Source: Thermoplasmata archaeon
Lineage (GTDB): Archaea > Thermoplasmatota > Thermoplasmata > Lutacidiplasmatales > UBA184
Assembly (NCBI GenBank): GCA_030038885.1
Contig: JASHQY010000062.1
Location: forward strand, 1 to 17,457
Length of the DNA stretch: 17,457 bases
Direction: 5' to 3'
Shown here: in pieces, positions 1-6,625 of the stretch
Numbering within the stretch: position 1 is the stretch's first letter
How the letters are laid out: each line of letters begins with the position of its first letter
Made by a program: the position numbers and the translations under genes
Notes under the pieces: generated by a model
The model's input: the letters and a program-made list of their open reading frames with translations, nothing else
The model's database searches: none
Told to the model about the DNA's origin: nothing

Positions 1-477
1 GCGGCGCTTCTGGGCCGGGGCGGTGACCCACGCGAGCGCGGGGTCGCTCCGGATCTCGGGGTGGCTCGGATCGAGGAGCAGGACCTCGTAGAACTTCTGC
101 TTCCCGTCCTCGCCGACCCAGTAGGAGTTCAGGACCTCGAGGTTCGGATAGTGCTTCTGGGCCCGCTCCTCGGCGATCCGCCGCAGGCTCTTCTTGAGGG
201 TCATCCGGGCGATCCCCTTGTGCTTCGGGCGACGCCCGGCGATGATCTCGCGCTTGCGCTGGCCGCCGCGACGGACGCGGACGCGCACGAGGACGAACCC
301 CCCCTTCGCCTTGAAGCCGAGGGCGCGCGCCCGGTCGAGGCGCGTCGGGTGCTCGAGGCGGGTGACGGTCCCCTCCCGGCGCCACGACAGCAGCCGCTCG
401 TGCCGCAGCTCCGAGCCTTCGTCGCCCAGCGTCTGCCGGAACGACTTCGCGATGTAGCGGTACGCCGAAGCGCCCAT
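1..477 (-). CDS. rpl15e: 50S ribosomal protein L15e, C-terminus cut by window edge
   Basis: This is a structural protein of the large ribosomal subunit, found in archaea and eukaryotes but not bacteria. The 159 codons in the window start MGASAYRYIAKSF and continue with very basic sequence, including GGQRKREIIAGRRPKHKG and the L15e-typical segment NLEVLNSYWVGEDGKQKFYE. Archaeal L15e is usually somewhat over 180 residues, so roughly the last 25-30 residues lie off the left edge. The ATG start at 477 gives the normal family N-terminus. There is no Shine-Dalgarno sequence, but a TATA box (TTATAA, 506-511) sits about 31 bp upstream, so the mRNA should have a leader of only a few bases. It is transcribed separately from the gene upstream (stop at 553). 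Recognition of the family is confident. Confidence 0.95.
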   Translation of the reverse strand, partial: MGASAYRYIAKSFRQTLGDEGSELRHERLLSWRREGTVTRLEHPTRLDRARALGFKAKGGFVLVRVRVRRGGQRKREIIAGRRPKHKGIARMTLKKSLRRIAEERAQKHYPNLEVLNSYWVGEDGKQKFYEVLLLDPSHPEIRSDPALAWVTAPAQKRR

Positions 478-503
478 GGAACGCGGGGGGCGACCCGAGT
501 CCT

Positions 504-513
504 CGTTATAACG
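504..513 (-). promoter_or_regulatory. TATA box of the L15e gene
   Basis: CGTTATAACG is a perfect 10-bp palindrome and the only AT-rich stretch between the L15e start (477) and the neighbouring stop codon (553). Its centre is about 31 bp before the ATG. With the usual archaeal TATA-to-start-site distance near 26 bp, transcription would begin close to 482. The match is seen in the sequence; the start site is inferred. Confidence 0.65.
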
Positions 514-535
514 CTGAGGGGCGAAGCGCGCGCCC

Positions 536-554
536 GACCGGCCGCCGGCCGGTC
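536..554. repeat. GC-rich perfect hairpin at the end of the ftsY operon
   Basis: GACCGGCCGCCGGCCGGTC is an inverted repeat with an eight-base stem and a three-base loop. It overlaps the TGA stop of the 149-aa gene (553-555). It lies at the 3' end of the LX-pfdA-ftsY-trmJ operon and upstream of the L15e promoter. There is no T-run after it, so it does not look like a normal archaeal terminator. It could slow polymerase or protect the mRNA end, or be chance in such GC-rich DNA. Confidence 0.3.
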
Positions 555-1002
555 AGCTCGACTCCGGGGGCTTCGCGGCGGAGGGGACCAGCGCCCCGCC
601 GTTGCCCTGCCACGGCAGGTGCGAGTCGCTCGGCGCGCTGACCTTCGCGGTCGCGTGGCTCTCGGTCGCGACCGCGCGGACGAGGTGGCTCGAGATCTCC
701 GCGACCAGCCGGTCCATGCGCGCGCGCTCCTCCGCCGGGATCTCGGTCGGCGCCTCCCACACGAGCGCGGCGCCGCCGCTCGTCGGATAGAGGCGGAACG
801 CGAGCTCGCGCGCGACCGGCGGCACGGCGGGGTTCATCTTCTCGAGGCGGCCCCGGACGCGGCTCAGCGACGGCTCGAGCGACTCGGTGCGCTCGACCGC
901 GTAGCCGATCGAGCCGAGGTAGTCGACGAGGTAGGTCGCGAACCGCTCCCGTCCGATCCCGCGGACCCGGAGCCAATCACCGTTGCCGTTGCTGTCGCCC
1001 AT
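553..1002 (-). CDS. Uncharacterised 149-aa protein, last gene of ftsY operon
   Basis: I do not recognise this family. Residues about 10-112 look like a folded alpha/beta domain: GDWLRVRGIGRERFATYLVDYLG, a central strand ELAFRLYP, then ALVWEAP and a helix rich in acidic and basic residues (IPAEERARMDRLVAEISSHLV). The last 35 residues are Ser/Pro/Gly-rich and probably disordered. There is no signal peptide, membrane segment or metal-binding cysteine cluster. The ATG at 1002 is preceded by GGGAAG at short spacing and overlaps the trmJ stop by 26 bases, so it is very likely co-translated with trmJ. Position at the end of the LX-pfdA-ftsY-trmJ operon suggests a role near translation or protein targeting, but this is guilt by association only. 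Confidence 0.75.
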   Translation of the reverse strand: MGDSNGNGDWLRVRGIGRERFATYLVDYLGSIGYAVERTESLEPSLSRVRGRLEKMNPAVPPVARELAFRLYPTSGGAALVWEAPTEIPAEERARMDRLVAEISSHLVRAVATESHATAKVSAPSDSHLPWQGNGGALVPSAAKPPESS

Positions 1003-1732
1003 GTTCTTCCCGGTGCCGGGCCCGCTCGAGGCTCCGAAAGAGCCCGAGCATCATCCGATACTCCGCCTCGGTCGGCGTCGCTCGGCCCAAGACGCGACGG
1101 AACAGGAGGATTAAACCCCGTCGTTTGTGGCGCGGGTAGCCGATCCGGGCGAGCAGCGCCTCCGTCCGCTCGAGGAACAGCTCCTTCTCGCGCCCGTTGA
1201 GCTCGAGCTCGAGCGGGGCCGGCGTCGTCTCGGGATCGGTCGGCCCGCGCGCGCGGTGGACGGCGTAGAGCACGATCGCCGCCGCGTGGGAGAGGTTGAG
1301 CGTCGGGAACTCCCGTCGGGCGGGGATGTGGACGAGCAGGTCGCAGAGCGCGAGCTCGTCGCGGGACAGCCCGTTGTCCTCGGGGCCGAGCACGATCGCG
1401 ACCCGGCCGGACACCGGCACGAGCAGCTCGCCGAGCCGCTCGGGCGAGATCGACCGGCGCAGGTACGCGCTCGAGCGGCCGGTCGACATATCGGTCGTCC
1501 CGACCACGAGGTCGGACTCCGCGACCGCGCGCGCGAGCGTCGCCGTCCGTCGTGCCGCGAGGAGGAGCGAGAGCCCGGCCATCGACCGCCGCCGGGCCTC
1601 GGCCCCGAGGCGGGCGCGGGGCGCGACGACGACCAATCGTTCCGCGCCGAAGTTCCGCGCGAGCCGGGCGACCGCCCCGACGTTCCCGTCCTCCTTCGGC
1701 CGGACGAGGACGACGTCGATCCGGGGCGTCAC
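977..1732 (-). CDS. trmJ: tRNA (cytidine/uridine-2'-O-)-methyltransferase, TrmJ/SpoU family
   Basis: A SPOUT-class methylase of 251 residues. Archaeal TrmJ methylates the 2'-O of C32 in the tRNA anticodon loop using S-adenosylmethionine. The three SpoU motifs are present in order: motif 1 around 17-29 (GNVGAVARLARNFG), motif 2 at 113-123 (IVLGPEDNGLS), and motif 3 at 145-156 (LNLSHAAAIVLY), which together form the trefoil-knot cofactor site. A C-terminal helical region (about 175-250, basic) matches the TrmJ extension. The GTG start is chosen because it overlaps the ftsY TGA stop as GTGA (1729-1732), a junction type used repeatedly in this window, and because it gives the family N-terminus (TPRIDVVLVRPKEDGN). 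The family assignment is firm; the exact target nucleotide is inferred from archaeal homologues. Confidence 0.92.
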   Translation of the reverse strand: MTPRIDVVLVRPKEDGNVGAVARLARNFGAERLVVVAPRARLGAEARRRSMAGLSLLLAARRTATLARAVAESDLVVGTTDMSTGRSSAYLRRSISPERLGELLVPVSGRVAIVLGPEDNGLSRDELALCDLLVHIPARREFPTLNLSHAAAIVLYAVHRARGPTDPETTPAPLELELNGREKELFLERTEALLARIGYPRHKRRGLILLFRRVLGRATPTEAEYRMMLGLFRSLERARHREEHGRQQRQR

Positions 1733-2790
1733 GCCGCCGCCCCTTCCGCGAAGAGCCGCCGGACGAGCCAGTCCGGGTCGAACGGCTGGAAGTCCGCGTA
1801 CCCCTGGCCGAGGCCGACGAACAGGATCGGCTTCTTCGTGACGTACGTCGCGCTCAGCGCGGCGCCCCCCTTCGTGTCCGCGTCGAGCTTCGTGAGGATC
1901 AGCCCGTCGATCCCGACCGCCTGGTCGAAGAGCCGCGCCTGCTCGAGCACGTCGTTGCCGCTGAGCGCGTCGCCGACGAAGACCGTCAGCGCGGGCGTGA
2001 CGACCCGCCGGATCTTCTTGGCCTCCTCGACGAGGTTCTCGTTCGTGTGCTGCCGCCCGGCGGTGTCGACGAGCACGACGTCGATGCCCTTCGCCCGGGC
2101 GTGCTGGACCGCATCGAACGCGACCGCGGCCGGGTCGCTGCCCTCCTGCTGGCGGACGACCCGGATCCCGAGCCGCTCGCCGTGGACGAGGAGCTGCTCG
2201 ATCGCGCCGGCCCGGAACGTGTCCCCCGCCGCGATCACGCTCGAGAACCCCTGGGCGCGCAGCCACCCGGCGAACTTCGCGACGGTCGTCGTCTTGCCGG
2301 TCCCGTTCACCCCCACGAAGAGGATCGTGTAGGGCTCCGGCCGGTGGGCACGGATCGCCGCGGGGAGGTCGATCGTCGGCCGGACCAGCATCGCCCGCGC
2401 CGAGCGCTCGAGGCACGTGCGGATCGCCTCCTCGGCGTCCACGCCGAGCCGGAGCTTCTTCCCGGTGAGCTCCTTGCGGAGGTCCCGGCTCAAGCGCTCG
2501 ACCGCCCGCAGCGCGACGTCGGACTGCAGGAGGACGATCTCGAGGTCGTCGAGCACGGAGTCGATCGTCGTTTCCTTGAGGCTCCGCCCGAGGAACCCGT
2601 CGGTGAAGATCTCGGGTCCCTCCGGAGTGGGTGCGCGAGCGGGGGCCGTCGGAGTCCCCGACGCCGGGGAGGAGGGTCGCGACGTAGGCACGCTCGAAGG
2701 TGCCCGGACTTCCGATCCGCTCGCCGCGGCGGGAGTGGCGTCCGAGTCGGCGGCGCCGCGCCGCAGGCGCGCCTTAAGTGCCGCCCACAT
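1729..2790 (-). CDS. ftsY: Signal recognition particle receptor FtsY
   Basis: The SRP receptor GTPase docks ribosome-nascent chain-SRP complexes at the membrane. The 353 residues comprise a short N-terminal amphipathic helix (WAALKARLRRG), a low-complexity Ser/Pro/Ala/Thr linker (about 15-58), the helical N domain (60-150) and the NG GTPase domain. Visible motifs: G1 GVNGTGKTTT (160-169), DTFRAGA (190-196) in the SRP-specific insertion, G3 DTAGRQ (242-247), G4 TKLD (300-303) and GLGQG (326-330). Presence of FtsY-type GVNGTGKTT and DTFRAGA, without a C-terminal M domain, separates it from SRP54. ATG overlaps the pfdA stop by 17 bases. The LX-pfdA-ftsY order is widely conserved in archaea. All catalytic motifs are intact. 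Confidence 0.97.
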   Translation of the reverse strand: MWAALKARLRRGAADSDATPAAASGSEVRAPSSVPTSRPSSPASGTPTAPARAPTPEGPEIFTDGFLGRSLKETTIDSVLDDLEIVLLQSDVALRAVERLSRDLRKELTGKKLRLGVDAEEAIRTCLERSARAMLVRPTIDLPAAIRAHRPEPYTILFVGVNGTGKTTTVAKFAGWLRAQGFSSVIAAGDTFRAGAIEQLLVHGERLGIRVVRQQEGSDPAAVAFDAVQHARAKGIDVVLVDTAGRQHTNENLVEEAKKIRRVVTPALTVFVGDALSGNDVLEQARLFDQAVGIDGLILTKLDADTKGGAALSATYVTKKPILFVGLGQGYADFQPFDPDWLVRRLFAEGAAA

Positions 2791-3232
2791 TCGATCCCGG
2801 CCCGGACCGGGAGACCTCGTCCAGTCGCCGCGAGAGGATCTGGATCCGCTCGTCGAGCCCCGACATCTGGCCCTCGAGATCGCGGGTCGCCGCGTCGATG
2901 CGCGTGATCCGCTGCGCGAGGAGCTCGGTGACCTTCGCGCGGTCGAGCTCGACCACGACCCCGGATCCGATGCCGATGAGCACCGCCGCGTCGCGATCGA
3001 CCGCCCCGCGCACGTACGTCTCCCCGCCGAGCGGGAGCAGGAGCTCCGCGTGCGGGTCCGAACGGTCGACCCCTTCGAGGCTCTCCCGCGCCCGCACGTG
3101 GTCGGTCCGCGACGAGCTCAGGATCTGGTACTGCTGCAGGAGGGCGTTCAGCTGGTTGCGGTAGGCATCGAGCCGCATCAGGTCCTCCTGGACCTGTTGC
3201 TCGGTCACCTCTTCGGGGGGATCGGCGTTCAT
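2774..3232 (-). CDS. pfdA: Prefoldin subunit alpha
   Basis: Alpha subunit of the hexameric (alpha2 beta4) archaeal prefoldin, which binds unfolded polypeptides in the cytosol and passes them to the thermosome. The 152-residue product has the family layout: an N-terminal coiled coil (VTEQQVQEDLMRLDAYRNQL, about 8-30), a central beta-hairpin segment (LLLPLGGETYVRGAV, with IGIGSGVVVEL following), and a C-terminal coiled coil (about 98-145). The ATG start at 3232 overlaps the LX stop as ATGA (3229-3232), and the 3' end overlaps ftsY by 17 bases. Further upstream in-frame codons would run through the LX gene and are not used. The beta subunit that completes the complex is encoded separately at 11790-12158. 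Confidence 0.93.
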   Translation of the reverse strand: MNADPPEEVTEQQVQEDLMRLDAYRNQLNALLQQYQILSSSRTDHVRARESLEGVDRSDPHAELLLPLGGETYVRGAVDRDAAVLIGIGSGVVVELDRAKVTELLAQRITRIDAATRDLEGQMSGLDERIQILSRRLDEVSRSGPGSNVGGT

Positions 3233-3417
3233 GCTCCGGTTTCGGGCGTCACGCGGTCGATCCGGATCTCGTGGCGCTTCACATGGTGGCAGCTGCCGAT
3301 CTCGGACAGCACGCGGTCCCGCGCGGCGACGTCGGTCGCCGCGTCGCAGTCCTTCCGAAACGTTTGCCAGTAGTTCCGGCGCGCGTAGAACGCGCCTTCG
3401 ACCGTCCACCGCGGCAT
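3229..3417 (-). CDS. rpl18a: 50S ribosomal protein L18Ae (LX)
   Basis: A 62-residue large-subunit ribosomal protein, also called LX or L20a in archaea. The sequence MPRWTVEGAFYARRNYWQTF followed by KDCDAATDVAARDRVLSEIGSCHHVKRHEIRID fits the small L18Ae fold and the family's usual size. It is the first gene of the operon leading to pfdA, ftsY and trmJ. Unlike most first genes here, it has a clear Shine-Dalgarno sequence, GGAGGG (3425-3430), seven bases before the ATG, and a TATA-like box about 44 bp upstream, so its mRNA has a short leader. A longer in-frame reading from 3459 would use a GTG inside the predicted promoter region and adds no conserved residues. Confidence 0.92.
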   Translation of the reverse strand: MPRWTVEGAFYARRNYWQTFRKDCDAATDVAARDRVLSEIGSCHHVKRHEIRIDRVTPETGA

Positions 3418-3424
3418 ATCCGGG

Positions 3425-3465
3425 CCCTCCGTGCGCCCGCGCCCACCTACGCCAGCCACTTAACC
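3425..3465 (-). promoter_or_regulatory. Promoter and ribosome binding site of the LX-pfdA-ftsY-trmJ operon
   Basis: On the minus strand GGTTAAGTGG (3456-3465) is the best TATA-like element, predicting transcription start near 3435. It is followed by the strong ribosome binding site GGAGGG (3425-3430), seven bases before the ATG of L18Ae. This fixes the start codon. The rest of the 3418-3574 gap, 157 bases, holds nothing else I can identify. Confidence 0.5.
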
Positions 3466-3574
3466 CTACCGGCGAGCGGGGAGCGACCGATCCGACCGTC
3501 CCGCGCTCGCCGAGCGGTGGGAGGGCCGCCTTCGGAACTTCGCGCGCGCCGCGCGGGACGGACGGTTCCCGAGC

Positions 3575-3814
3575 CTACTTCGACGCGTCGTCCCGGCCCC
3601 GCCGGGCGGCCTTCGCGGTCTCGAAGCGCGTCCGCTCCCGCCACCACAGACGCTGGCGCTCCCGCAGCCGCGCGTCCGACGGCTCCGACGGCCCGGGGTC
3701 CGACGCTGCGCCCGGCGAGGGAGGCGGGTCGCTCGGAGGATCCGATCCGGTAGGCACCGCGGGTTCGGCCGGCGCCCCCGTCGGGCGTTCCTCCTCGAGC
3801 TGGCGCTGCGTCAC
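3575..3814 (-). CDS. Small Pro-rich protein coupled to the ThiI-like gene
   Basis: A possible 79-residue protein of unknown function. Its GTG start overlaps the TGA of the ThiI-like gene as GTGA (3811-3814), the same coupling seen at ftsY-trmJ and DUF92-queC, and this is the main reason to believe it. Residues 1-10 are polar (VTQRQLEEER), 11-46 are Pro/Ser/Ala/Gly-rich and surely disordered, and 47-79 form a charged, Arg-rich segment with a Trp pair (LRERQRLWWRERTRFETAKA). The C-terminal part could be a nucleic-acid or ribosome-binding helix. No family is recognised. Low-complexity composition in GC-rich DNA means it could also be a chance frame. Confidence 0.5.
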   Translation of the reverse strand: MTQRQLEEERPTGAPAEPAVPTGSDPPSDPPPSPGAASDPGPSEPSDARLRERQRLWWRERTRFETAKAARRGRDDASK

Positions 3815-4713
3815 GTGGCGAGCGCCGCGGCGTTCTTCCACCGTTCCTCCACCTCCGCGTCGCTCAGGCCGACGGTCGGAGAGAACAGGACGAGCTCGCC
3901 CCACTGGGCCCGGGCCGCCGGGTAGTCGTCCACGTCGAGCGGCAGCACGATCCCCTCGGCGTGCGATGCCTCGCTGACCTCGGCGAGGACCCGCCCCCAC
4001 TCGGCGGGTTCCGCGACCGACGGCGAGATCCTCGCCGACGGGTCGAAGCGGCCCAGCACCTGGCGGGCGAGATCCTCGCCCGACGGGAGCACGACCAGCG
4101 CGACCCGGCATCCGCGCTTCATCATGAGGTAGGCGCCGAGCGCGCCGCGGGGTCCCTCGACCAGCGCGACCAGCCGGCCCGCGACGCCGAGCGGGAGCCC
4201 GCCGGGCCCGCGCATTCGGTCGAACGAGAGGTACGTGCGGGGACCCCGCACCTCGACGGCCAGCTCGACGTCGGGGTGGTCGAGGTCGACCCGCAGTCCC
4301 CGGTCGGAAAAGCGCTCGAGCACGTCCGCGCCGAGGTCCCGGGCCAGCTCCTGGCTGGTGAACGGGTGCTGACCGCCGGTCCGGCGGGCGCGCACCGCGA
4401 ACGACCGACCGGCCGTCAGGCGCGGGTCGGCGAGCTCGAGCAGCCGGTCGCGGATCGCCGCCCGGTCGCTCGGCACCTCGTGGACGACGCTGACGGACGT
4501 GATCCCGAAGACCCGCTGGAGCACCCGGGCCGCCCGCGGCCCGTCGTCGACCTCGACGTACAAGTGGCCGTGGTCGGCGCGCAGCCGGCCCGTGAGTCCC
4601 TCCCGAACGAACTGGTCGAGGATGTTCCGTCGGAGGAAGCTCTCGAACTCGCGGCGGACCGGGGCCGACTTGAGCGCGAGCTCGCCGTAGCGAACGAGGA
4701 TCTGGGACGGCAT
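3811..4713 (-). CDS. ThiI-like THUMP-domain protein with degenerate PP-loop
   Basis: Related to ThiI, the enzyme that makes 4-thiouridine at position 8 of tRNA. The 300 residues show the N-terminal ferredoxin-like region (MPSQILVRYGELALKS; RREFESFLRRN), the THUMP RNA-binding domain (about 60-165, with GQHPFTSQELARDLG) and the start of the AANH domain (GPGGLPLGVAGRLVALVEGP). The ATP-binding PP-loop, normally SGGxDS, reads EGPRGA at 186-191, whereas the following AYLMMKRGC is well conserved. The C-terminal domain is shorter than usual for ThiI, and there is no rhodanese domain. It can probably bind tRNA but is unlikely to adenylate it by the normal route. It diverges from argS and is followed by the small gene at 3575. 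Family membership is clear, function is not. Confidence 0.85.
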   Translation of the reverse strand: MPSQILVRYGELALKSAPVRREFESFLRRNILDQFVREGLTGRLRADHGHLYVEVDDGPRAARVLQRVFGITSVSVVHEVPSDRAAIRDRLLELADPRLTAGRSFAVRARRTGGQHPFTSQELARDLGADVLERFSDRGLRVDLDHPDVELAVEVRGPRTYLSFDRMRGPGGLPLGVAGRLVALVEGPRGALGAYLMMKRGCRVALVVLPSGEDLARQVLGRFDPSARISPSVAEPAEWGRVLAEVSEASHAEGIVLPLDVDDYPAARAQWGELVLFSPTVGLSDAEVEERWKNAAALAT

Positions 4714-4727
4714 CGGAGGGCGCGTTC

Positions 4728-4750
4728 GAAAAACCCCCGTGCTAAAGAGC
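4728..4750. promoter_or_regulatory. Weak divergent promoter between ThiI-like gene and argS
   Basis: The 56-bp gap 4714-4769 separates two divergent starts. GCTAAAGAGC (4741-4750) is the best TATA-like element. Its centre is about 25 bp before the argS GTG (4770) and about 32 bp before the ThiI-like ATG (4713) on the other strand. The run GAAAAAC (4728-4734) is the only other AT-rich part. The match to a TATA consensus is poor, so this is tentative. Confidence 0.35.
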
Positions 4751-4769
4751 TTCCCGGACGTGGACGGCC

Positions 4770-6569
4770 GTGGCGTCGCCGATCGAGCCCGGGTCCGAGG
4801 AGACCGATCCTCTGACCCCGTTCGTGGACGAGGTGCTCGACCGGCTCTCGACCGCGCTCGCGGCCCTGGGGGGCCCGCTCTCCCGAGAGGTCCTCGCGGG
4901 CCAGCTCGAGCTCGAGGGCGGTCCCGAGGGGGAGATCGCCTTTCCGACGCACCGGGCCGCGGCGGCGGCGAAGAAAGCTCCTCCGGAGTTCGCGGCGCAG
5001 CTCGCCCCGCGGATCTCCCCCTCCTCCCGCCTCCGCTCCGTGTCCGCGAAGGGCGCGTACGTCAACTTCGCGCTCGCCCCGAGCGAGCTCACCGCCCGCA
5101 CGCTCGCGCTCGCCCTCGGCCGCGGCGGGCGCTACGGCCACCGACCGGTCGTCGGTCGACCCGGGTGCGTCGAGCACACCAGCGCGAACCCGACCGGGCC
5201 GTTCCACATCGGACGGGTTCGCAACGCGATCATCGGGGACACGGTCGCGCGGGTCGTGCGGGCTGCCGGCACGGCGGTCACGACGCAGTACTACGTCGAC
5301 GACATGGGGCGTCAGGCCTCGCTGATCACCTGGATCTGGTCGAAGCCGCGCGCGGACTGGCCGGCGCCGGTACGGGCCGCGGTCGACGGCGCCGAGGTCC
5401 CCGGGGAGAAGCCGGACGCGTATCGGGGGCGGCCGTACCCTGCGGTCAGCGCGTACGTGAAGGAGCATCCCGACGCCCAGGCCGAGGTCGCCGCGATGAT
5501 CCGTGCGATCGAGTCGGGCGCACCGCCGCCCCTCCACCGCGAGCTGACGGAGGCGATCCTCGGAGGGATGCTCGCGTCGCTCGCCCGGCTCGACATCCGG
5601 TTCGACGAGTTCGTGTGGGAGTCGGATTTCCTCCGGGACGGCTCGGTCGAGCGGGTCCTCGAGCGCATGCACGGGGCGCCGCACGCGGTGCGCGAAGCGA
5701 ACGGCGCGTGGGCGATCGACGCGGCGGGCTACGGCCTCCCGAAGGAATCGACGCGGGTCGTCTTCCAGCGGGCCGACGGCACGAGCCTCTACGTGCTCCG
5801 GGACGTCGCGTACCACCTCGCGAAGTTCGCTCGGTTCGACCGGGTGGTCGACGTGCTCGGCCAGGACCACCTCCTGCACGCCCGGACGCTGAACGCTCTG
5901 CTCGCCGAGGTCGGGACGTCCCGGACCCCGACCTACCTGATCTACCAGGACATCACGGTACCCGAAGGGGGCCGAATGTCGACGCGCAGCGGTTCGGCGG
6001 TCTGGCTCGACCAGCTCCTCGCGGAGGCGGTCGACCGCGCGCGCCGCGAGGTGCTCGCGCGGCGGGAGGACCTCCCGGAGGCCGACACCGAGCGGATCGC
6101 GGAAGCGGTCGCCACCGGCGCGATCCGCTACCACATCGTCCGGGTGGCCCCGGAGAAGCCGGTCGTCTTCCGCTGGGAGGACGCGCTCTCCTTCGAGGGC
6201 CGGAGCGGCCCGTTCGTGCAGTACTCCTACGCCCGCGCGGCGAGCCTCCTGCGGAAGGCCGGCGCGGACGGGGGACCGTATCCGTTCGACCCGGACCGGC
6301 TCTCGGACGTCGAGGAGCTCGCGCTGGTGCGGATCGTCGCGCGGTTCCCGCGGACGGTCGAGTACGCCGCCCGGTCGCTGCACGTCCAGTCGGTCGCGGC
6401 CTACGCGCACGATCTCGCGGACCAGTTCAACCGGTTCTACCACGCGGTGCCGGTGCTCCGCTCCGCCGATGACGAGCGGGCGAGCCGGATCGCGCTGGTC
6501 GCGGCGGTGCGCCAGACGCTCGGGAACGCGCTGGACCTCCTCGGCATCGCCCGGCTCGAGACGATGTAG
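4770..6569 (+). CDS. argS: Arginyl-tRNA synthetase
   Basis: Class I synthetase that charges tRNA-Arg with arginine in the cytosol. The 599-residue length is normal. Visible in order: N-terminal tRNA-binding Add1-like domain (about 18-108, ending KGAYVNFAL), the HIGH-type ATP site in NPTGPFHIGRVRNAIIGD (140-157), YYVDDMGRQ (184-191), the Rossmann-fold segment VLGQDHLLHARTL (372-384), the KMSKS equivalent RMSTRSG (402-408), and the DALR anticodon-binding domain starting near QYSYARA (about 460) and running to the C-terminus. GTG at 4770 is the only plausible start and lies about 25 bp after a weak TATA-like element, so the mRNA is probably leaderless. The HIGH motif reads HIGR, an ArgRS variant seen in some archaea rather than a defect. 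Confidence 0.96.
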   Translation: MASPIEPGSEETDPLTPFVDEVLDRLSTALAALGGPLSREVLAGQLELEGGPEGEIAFPTHRAAAAAKKAPPEFAAQLAPRISPSSRLRSVSAKGAYVNFALAPSELTARTLALALGRGGRYGHRPVVGRPGCVEHTSANPTGPFHIGRVRNAIIGDTVARVVRAAGTAVTTQYYVDDMGRQASLITWIWSKPRADWPAPVRAAVDGAEVPGEKPDAYRGRPYPAVSAYVKEHPDAQAEVAAMIRAIESGAPPPLHRELTEAILGGMLASLARLDIRFDEFVWESDFLRDGSVERVLERMHGAPHAVREANGAWAIDAAGYGLPKESTRVVFQRADGTSLYVLRDVAYHLAKFARFDRVVDVLGQDHLLHARTLNALLAEVGTSRTPTYLIYQDITVPEGGRMSTRSGSAVWLDQLLAEAVDRARREVLARREDLPEADTERIAEAVATGAIRYHIVRVAPEKPVVFRWEDALSFEGRSGPFVQYSYARAASLLRKAGADGGPYPFDPDRLSDVEELALVRIVARFPRTVEYAARSLHVQSVAAYAHDLADQFNRFYHAVPVLRSADDERASRIALVAAVRQTLGNALDLLGIARLETM

Positions 6570-6588
6570 CCGGCGAAATCGGAACGTC

Positions 6589-6620
6589 CAAATAGCGAGA
6601 GCCCGTGCGCGGGCTGAGGG
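6589..6620 (+). promoter_or_regulatory. Promoter region and ribosome binding site of mscL
   Basis: CAAATAG (6589-6595) is a TATA-like element just after the argS stop and would place the transcription start near 6618. A small hairpin, GCCCGTGCGCGGGC (6601-6614), follows, and GAGGG (6616-6620) stands five bases before the ATG at 6626. Together these favour 6626 as the start over the GTG at 6605, which falls inside the hairpin. Confidence 0.4.
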
Positions 6621-6625
6621 CGTTC

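Noticed and set aside
61..2907. Several long plus-strand frames over L15e, trmJ and ftsY
   Set aside because: All are antisense to confidently identified minus-strand genes and contain only low-complexity charged sequence.
3418..3574. Possible tRNA or small RNA in the longest intergenic gap
   Set aside because: No TTCGA-type T-loop, cloverleaf stems or strong secondary structure could be seen by eye; only the LX promoter is supported. A tRNA or covariance-model scan would settle it.
3447..3647. 66-codon minus-strand frame between the small Pro-rich ORF and LX
   Set aside because: It would run across the LX promoter and the small ORF, is Arg/Gly-rich, and has no coupling or ribosome binding site.
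4416..6443. 675-codon minus-strand frame opposite argS
   Set aside because: It lies antisense to an intact arginyl-tRNA synthetase and has Arg/Asp/Val-rich composition with no recognisable domain.
6605..6625. GTG at 6605 as start of MscL
   Set aside because: It sits inside a hairpin, adds residues beyond the usual N-terminus, and lacks the GAGGG spacing that supports ATG 6626. It remains possible.
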